From Methanobacteriota archaeon (lineage in GTDB: Archaea > Halobacteriota > Methanosarcinia > Methanosarcinales > Methanosarcinaceae), in the NCBI GenBank assembly GCA_030837265.1, contig JAUPKV010000104.1:1-9668 (forward strand): a DNA stretch of 9,668 nucleotides. Reading direction: 5' to 3'. A program made the translations under genes and the position numbers. This document shows, one piece after another, positions 7,253-9,668 of the stretch. Positions within the stretch are counted from its first letter, which is position 1; the number at the start of each line of letters is the position of its first letter. A model generated the notes under the pieces. It was not told where the DNA came from, ran no database searches, and saw only the letters and a program-made list of their open reading frames with translations.

Positions 7253-7266
7253 AGTATTTAAATACT
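7253..7266. promoter_or_regulatory. 14-bp palindrome AGTATTTAAATACT
   Basis: A perfect 14-bp palindrome with a TATTTAAATA core lies about 155 bp upstream of the kinase ATG and about 515 bp upstream of the SDR. The core resembles a symmetrical archaeal TATA box and could in principle be read in either direction. No BRE or start site is evident, so this is only a candidate. Confidence 0.3.
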
Positions 7267-7400
7267 TATCCATTAATAATTTAAATTCACATTACTCTTA
7301 TTACAAGTTTGGATAATTCAGTAGCATGAGAATGGCATTATTTCTTAAATTTACATTAGTAGCTGGCCAATTTCATAACTGAAAACTTCCCTCAACACTC

Positions 7401-7422
7401 GAATGCTTATTTGCGAGCATTT
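7401..7422. repeat. Hairpin followed by a T-run in the divergent spacer
   Basis: GAATGCTT (7401-7408) pairs with GAGCATTT (7415-7422): six Watson-Crick pairs (AATGCT/AGCATT) flanked by a G-T wobble at each end, with a 6-nt loop. The plus strand continues with T's, like an intrinsic terminator, although no plus-strand gene lies upstream. It might mark the end of an unannotated short transcript or insulate the SDR gene. Confidence 0.35.
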
Positions 7423-7710
7423 TTCCGGTCACTGGCAAAAAAGGTTAAACTCGAAAAATTTACTGACATTAACTCCCCTTTTTGGTAAAGAATATGTTAA
7501 GATTCAAATCAAATTTACTGCAAGAAGTCTGCGGACATGAAAATTAGTAATAAGTTTATTGACTTCACAATGGTTAATAGATAAATTTAGACAAACCAAA
7601 GACTAACATGTTGTATCCTTAAATTATTTTGGGATAAAACATAGGTTTTGTCGGAAATGCTGGTGATACTCCATCGAGATAAATTAATTTAATACGTAAT
7701 CTATCTTTAT

Positions 7711-7755
7711 CCGAAGTTAGATCCTTTTTCGGAGGGATTGGACTACTTCGAAAAA
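7711..7755 (+). promoter_or_regulatory. Overlapping alternative hairpins in the SDR leader
   Basis: TCCGAA (7711-7716) pairs perfectly with TTCGGA (7729-7734). The overlapping TTTTTCG (7726-7732) instead pairs perfectly with CGAAAAA (7749-7755). The two stems share 7729-7732 and so exclude each other. They end 16 nt before the ribosome-binding site, a layout that could influence translation or attenuation. No known riboswitch class is recognised. Confidence 0.3.
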
Positions 7756-7770
7756 CAAGATTGTGAATGA

Positions 7771-7774
7771 GAGG
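7771..7774 (+). promoter_or_regulatory. Ribosome-binding site of the SDR gene
   Basis: GAGG within GAGAGGATTGT, 5 nt before the ATG at 7780. This supports the chosen start and matches the GAGGAT style seen in front of lysS and the kinase gene. Confidence 0.7.
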
Positions 7775-7779
7775 ATTGT

Positions 7780-8538
7780 ATGAACACTACAAAGTACAAA
7801 GTTGTGCTTATTACTGGAGCATTGAGTGATATCGGTAGAGCAACTGCTAGAGCCTTTGCTGGAGAAGGCTATGGAATAATACTCAATCATCATCGTACCG
7901 ATGATCAGGTAGAGGCTTTTGCTGAAGAGTTGGCAAATAGTGAGAAGACGCCTCATGTGATTGCCATTCAGGCAGACATCAGATCACGAAGTGAAGTTCA
8001 ATCGATGTTTAAACAGGCTTATCAGGTTTTTGGAAGGCTGGATGTTCTTGTTAATATTGCAGGTGTTAACAGGGACAGACCATTTTTAGAAATGACAGAT
8101 GATGAATGGGATACGGTAATATCCACGATACTGAAAGGAACCTTTATGTGCTCGCAAGAGTTTGCACGGCGATATGAAGGAACAACTGGGAATATCATCA
8201 ATATCGGAGCTGTTACGGGGCTTAAAGGAAGGAAGAACGGAACGAATTACTGCAGTGCCAGAGCAGGGGTATTAGTCTTAACTAAGTGTATGGCAATGGA
8301 ATTAGCTCCAAAGATACGGGTAAACACCGTCACTCCGGGTTTTATTGATACGAGAGAAGTGCAGAACCGTTATCAGCTTGAGGATATACAGAATCGACAA
8401 CGTTGTGAGCAAGACATTCCACTTGCAAGGATCGGAGAGCCTGAAGACATTGCCTCTATAATTCTGTTTTTCGTAGAGACAGGAAAGTACATTACAGGGC
8501 AGAATTTCTTAGTAGATGGTGGATTATATATGCACTAA
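7780..8538 (+). CDS. FabG-like short-chain dehydrogenase/reductase with altered active site
   Basis: A 252-residue cytoplasmic Rossmann-fold protein of normal SDR length. SDRs use NAD(P)H to reduce or oxidise carbonyl/hydroxyl groups; the best-known relative by layout is FabG, 3-oxoacyl-ACP reductase. Landmarks: nucleotide-binding loop TGALSDIG at 12-19 (the usual middle Gly is Asp17), QADI 64-67, VNIAG 91-95 (usually NNAG; Ile93), PGFIDT 186-191 and the C-terminus VDGGLYM. Aligned by eye to E. coli FabG, the catalytic Asn, Ser, Tyr, Lys positions are Ile117, Ala144, Tyr157 and Arg161: only Tyr is kept. The frame is intact and the C-terminal half is well conserved. It is divergent from the kinase gene and followed by a strong stem-loop, so probably monocistronic. 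It may be a non-catalytic homologue, a subfamily with different chemistry, or an early-decaying gene. Substrate unknown. Confidence 0.9.
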   Translation: MNTTKYKVVLITGALSDIGRATARAFAGEGYGIILNHHRTDDQVEAFAEELANSEKTPHVIAIQADIRSRSEVQSMFKQAYQVFGRLDVLVNIAGVNRDRPFLEMTDDEWDTVISTILKGTFMCSQEFARRYEGTTGNIINIGAVTGLKGRKNGTNYCSARAGVLVLTKCMAMELAPKIRVNTVTPGFIDTREVQNRYQLEDIQNRQRCEQDIPLARIGEPEDIASIILFFVETGKYITGQNFLVDGGLYMH

Positions 8539-8549
8539 TTGTGGTGTCC

Positions 8550-8603
8550 ACTAACATACTGCAGTGTTTGCCCTGCCTGGTATTGTGGGGACAGTGTGTT
8601 AGT
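8550..8603 (+). terminator. Strong 12-bp stem-loop after the SDR gene
   Basis: ACTAACATACTG (8550-8561) pairs with CAGTGTGTTAGT (8592-8603): 12 bp with one T-G wobble and a 30-nt loop, beginning 11 nt after the SDR stop. Downstream is TTAATCTTAG, only weakly T-rich. It probably forms the 3' end of the SDR mRNA. The stem sequence ACTAACAT recurs in a second hairpin at 9593-9638, so it might also be one end of an inserted element. Confidence 0.5.
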
Positions 8604-8668
8604 TTAATCTTAGCTCTTAGTCATACTTTAAATGATACTGATTGGCACAAAGATCTCATGTTATTGAC

Positions 8669-8799
8669 ACTAAGGAGTCGTAACGAAATAACCTAAGAAA
8701 TATACAATTTATTTGAACTAAATAAATGAGCTTGTTTGCGAAAATACTTAGGAACAATAAAAAAAAGTACCTAAGTTATTTCGCCGCGGGTACTAAGGA
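8669..8799. repeat. Repeat cluster: three GCGAAATAACTTAGG copies inside ACTAAGGA direct repeats
   Basis: Copy A (8683-8697) and copy B (8738-8752) lie on the plus strand; copy C (8770-8784) is inverted. B and C match at 13 of 15 positions and contain the perfect stem ACTTAGG/CCTAAGT; A and C match over CGAAATAAC. The outer sequence ACTAAGGA occurs as a direct repeat at 8669-8676 and 8792-8799, like an 8-bp target duplication, but it is separated from the inverted repeats by 6-7 bp. The layout resembles a MITE of about 130 bp. The cluster partly overlaps the small coding-like frame, so both readings are unlikely to hold fully. Confidence 0.45.
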
Positions 8800-8994
8800 T
8801 CTAGCACCGGAGACAGTAATACCTACTTTTGACAGTCGTGGCAAGTACGCCAACAATATTGGAAAATCACATGCTGCTGTATTTAAGGGTTTTCAAATAT
8901 AATAAGAAGGGGAAAAGATAGGAATTTCGGTCCCGTTGCAAAAATCAGCGCATTTTACAAAATCGTTGAAAACCTTCGCAATAAGATAATTTGA
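8726..8994 (+). pseudogene. Small frameshifted coding-like segment, unknown family
   Basis: An ATG at 8726 opens a 58-codon frame ending TAA at 8900-8902. The part from 8780 on reads like protein (FAAGTKDLAPETVIPTF, then DSRGKYANNIGKSHAAVFKGF). Immediately where it ends, the -1 frame is open from 8887 to a TGA at 8992-8994 and also reads like protein (FGPVAKISAFYKIVENLRNK). Joined at the GGGTTTT heptamer (8887-8893), the product would be 89 residues, basic, with no signal peptide or membrane helix. There is no clear SD. I do not recognise the family; a remnant of a transposase or other mobile-element protein is a guess from the repeat context. It could also be a chance open stretch in AT-rich DNA. 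Confidence 0.3.
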
Positions 8995-9397
8995 GTGATC
9001 AAATTGGGGTTAAAGTAAAGGACTATTTTTATTTTTGTGCCCTGACAGATGGTTTAATTTCTATGTAAGTGCTCAGTCTTACTTTTTGTTTTTGCGTTTC
9101 GATCTCATCCTACTTGCGGCAGGTACTCTAGCACTCACCTTTTCTTTATATTGAAAAATATTCTTAAAGTTGGATTATATTAAATTTTTCTTATCGTTTA
9201 TAATATGCGCAAATGAAGAAGGTGAACAAAAACTGTTCATTTATTACGTTTTGTCATATTTTAGTGTGTGTTATGTCCTGATATTATTCTCTTTGAAACT
9301 TTTACTAAACTCCCGATTGTCTTAAGGGTTCTACGACTGTTAAAATCCATTATTTCATAAAAGGCCTTATATTTCCCATTTAATAACACTTATTTAA

Positions 9398-9531
9398 ATA
9401 GGCATCAGCAGACACCAAGAAAAGTGCCTATGTGTATCTTATACTTGTTTTGTATTTGATGGGGGGTTATCGAAAGAAAGAAGTATATTCCTATATATGA
9501 TGTAATGATCGAGAAAACAAACACATAGGCA
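9398..9531. repeat. Three-copy TGCCTAT repeat with competing hairpins
   Basis: TGCCTATGTGT (9425-9435) is perfectly complementary to ACACATAGGCA (9521-9531), and TTGTTTT/AAAACAA (9445-9451 and 9514-9520) can extend the stem past a 9-nt bulge. The same central copy also pairs with ATAGGCA at 9398-9404 (7 bp, 20-nt loop). The two pairings are mutually exclusive. It could be a foldback element of about 107 bp or a structured RNA; no gene borders it inside the window. Confidence 0.5.
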
Positions 9532-9592
9532 ATTGTGGAAAAATCTGCATTGAAATGGTATTTTTCATTATAATAACCAGACAATACAAGAG

Positions 9593-9638
9593 AACTAACA
9601 TTTTTTGTATTACGATTTTTAGTAAGGTTATGTTAGTT
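9593..9638. repeat. 9-bp hairpin AACTAACAT/ATGTTAGTT
   Basis: AACTAACAT (9593-9601) pairs perfectly with ATGTTAGTT (9630-9638) around a 28-nt loop. The stem shares ACTAACAT with the stem-loop at 8550-8603, so similar hairpins stand at both ends of the gene-poor tract. Paired subterminal hairpins are a feature of IS200/IS605-type ends, but no TnpA or TnpB coding sequence is visible here. Confidence 0.45.
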
Positions 9639-9668
9639 GTGCATACTAGCGGTATTTTGTAATTTTTC

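Larger units (their letters stand above)
7108..7779. other. 672-bp divergent intergenic region, no gene seen
   Basis: AT-rich spacer between the kinase (minus) and SDR (plus) genes; promoters of both should lie here. No convincing ORF is present; the longest noticed small frame is a 17-codon ATG frame around 7494-7547 without a good SD. Candidate control structures are dyads at 7135-7153, 7253-7266 and 7401-7422 and the SDR leader hairpins at 7711-7755. A TATA-like AATTAATTTAATACG near 7684-7697 would give the SDR transcript a leader of roughly 60 nt. Confidence 0.6.
8539..9668. other. 1.13-kb tract without a long gene, rich in inverted repeats
   Basis: No frame of about 60 codons or more is open on either strand to the end of the window. 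It contains the SDR 3' stem-loop, a direct/inverted repeat cluster (8669-8799), a short frameshifted coding-like segment (8726-8994), an imperfect 9-bp inverted repeat GTAAGTGCT/AGCACTCAC (9065-9073 and 9130-9138), a second repeat cluster (9398-9531) and a hairpin (9593-9638). ACTAACATA at 8550-8558 is matched in inverted orientation at 9629-9637, bracketing 1,088 bp. This suggests, but does not prove, a degenerate mobile element. No tRNA or rRNA is present. Confidence 0.5.

Noticed and set aside
7717..7956. 79-codon minus-strand ORF across the SDR start
   Set aside because: Overlaps the SDR Rossmann motif and its ribosome-binding site on the other strand; no family features.
9079..9138. Short minus-strand frame from GTG encoding a basic tail (SARVPAASRMRSKRKNKK)
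   Set aside because: Only 19 codons, or 32 if extended upstream to the previous stop; no SD or homologue recognised. It could be a gene remnant but cannot be supported.
8539..9668. tRNA or C/D-box RNA gene in the gene-poor tail
   Set aside because: No T-arm GTTCGAAT-type motif or cloverleaf found; ATGATGT near 9498 resembles box C but has no suitable box D partner.

Overview
The window looks like methanogenic archaeal DNA, most likely Methanosarcina. The reasons are a bacterial-type class II lysyl-tRNA synthetase, a very long soluble PAS/GAF sensor histidine kinase of the kind abundant in that genus, GAGGAT-type ribosome-binding sites, and long AT-rich intergenic stretches. The genus is inferred from gene content and style; no rRNA or other marker is present, and the species cannot be named.

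Layout. Three large genes are well supported. lysS (275-1810, minus strand) encodes class II LysRS and is followed by a compact GC-rich stem-loop. A 632-bp gene-free spacer follows in map order, holding an AAGT microsatellite, several inverted repeats and three tandem 26-28-bp units. The histidine kinase gene (2443-7098, minus strand) encodes about 1550 residues: coiled coil, GAF, PocR-type ligand-binding domain, five PAS domains, a second cysteine-rich GAF, and a HisKA_2/HATPase C-terminus, with no membrane segment. A roughly 680-bp divergent spacer separates it from a FabG-like short-chain dehydrogenase/reductase (SDR) gene (7780-8538, plus strand). The last 1.1 kb (8539-9668) has no long gene. 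It holds strong inverted repeats and a short frameshifted coding-like segment (8726-8994), and resembles the remains of a decayed or non-autonomous element.

How the genes work together. Nothing suggests one pathway. LysRS is housekeeping. The kinase has no adjacent response regulator and appears to be an orphan cytoplasmic sensor. The SDR is transcribed divergently from it, so a shared control region is possible but not shown.

Most notable points: (1) the SDR lacks three of the four canonical SDR catalytic residues and also deviates at two other signature positions; (2) the kinase gene is a base-composition mosaic in which the GC-rich blocks coincide with single domains, and near-identical 26-nt sequences recur at the PAS ends; (3) the 3' gene-poor tract contains repeated stem sequences, plus a short ORF whose frame change falls exactly on a G GGT TTT heptamer.
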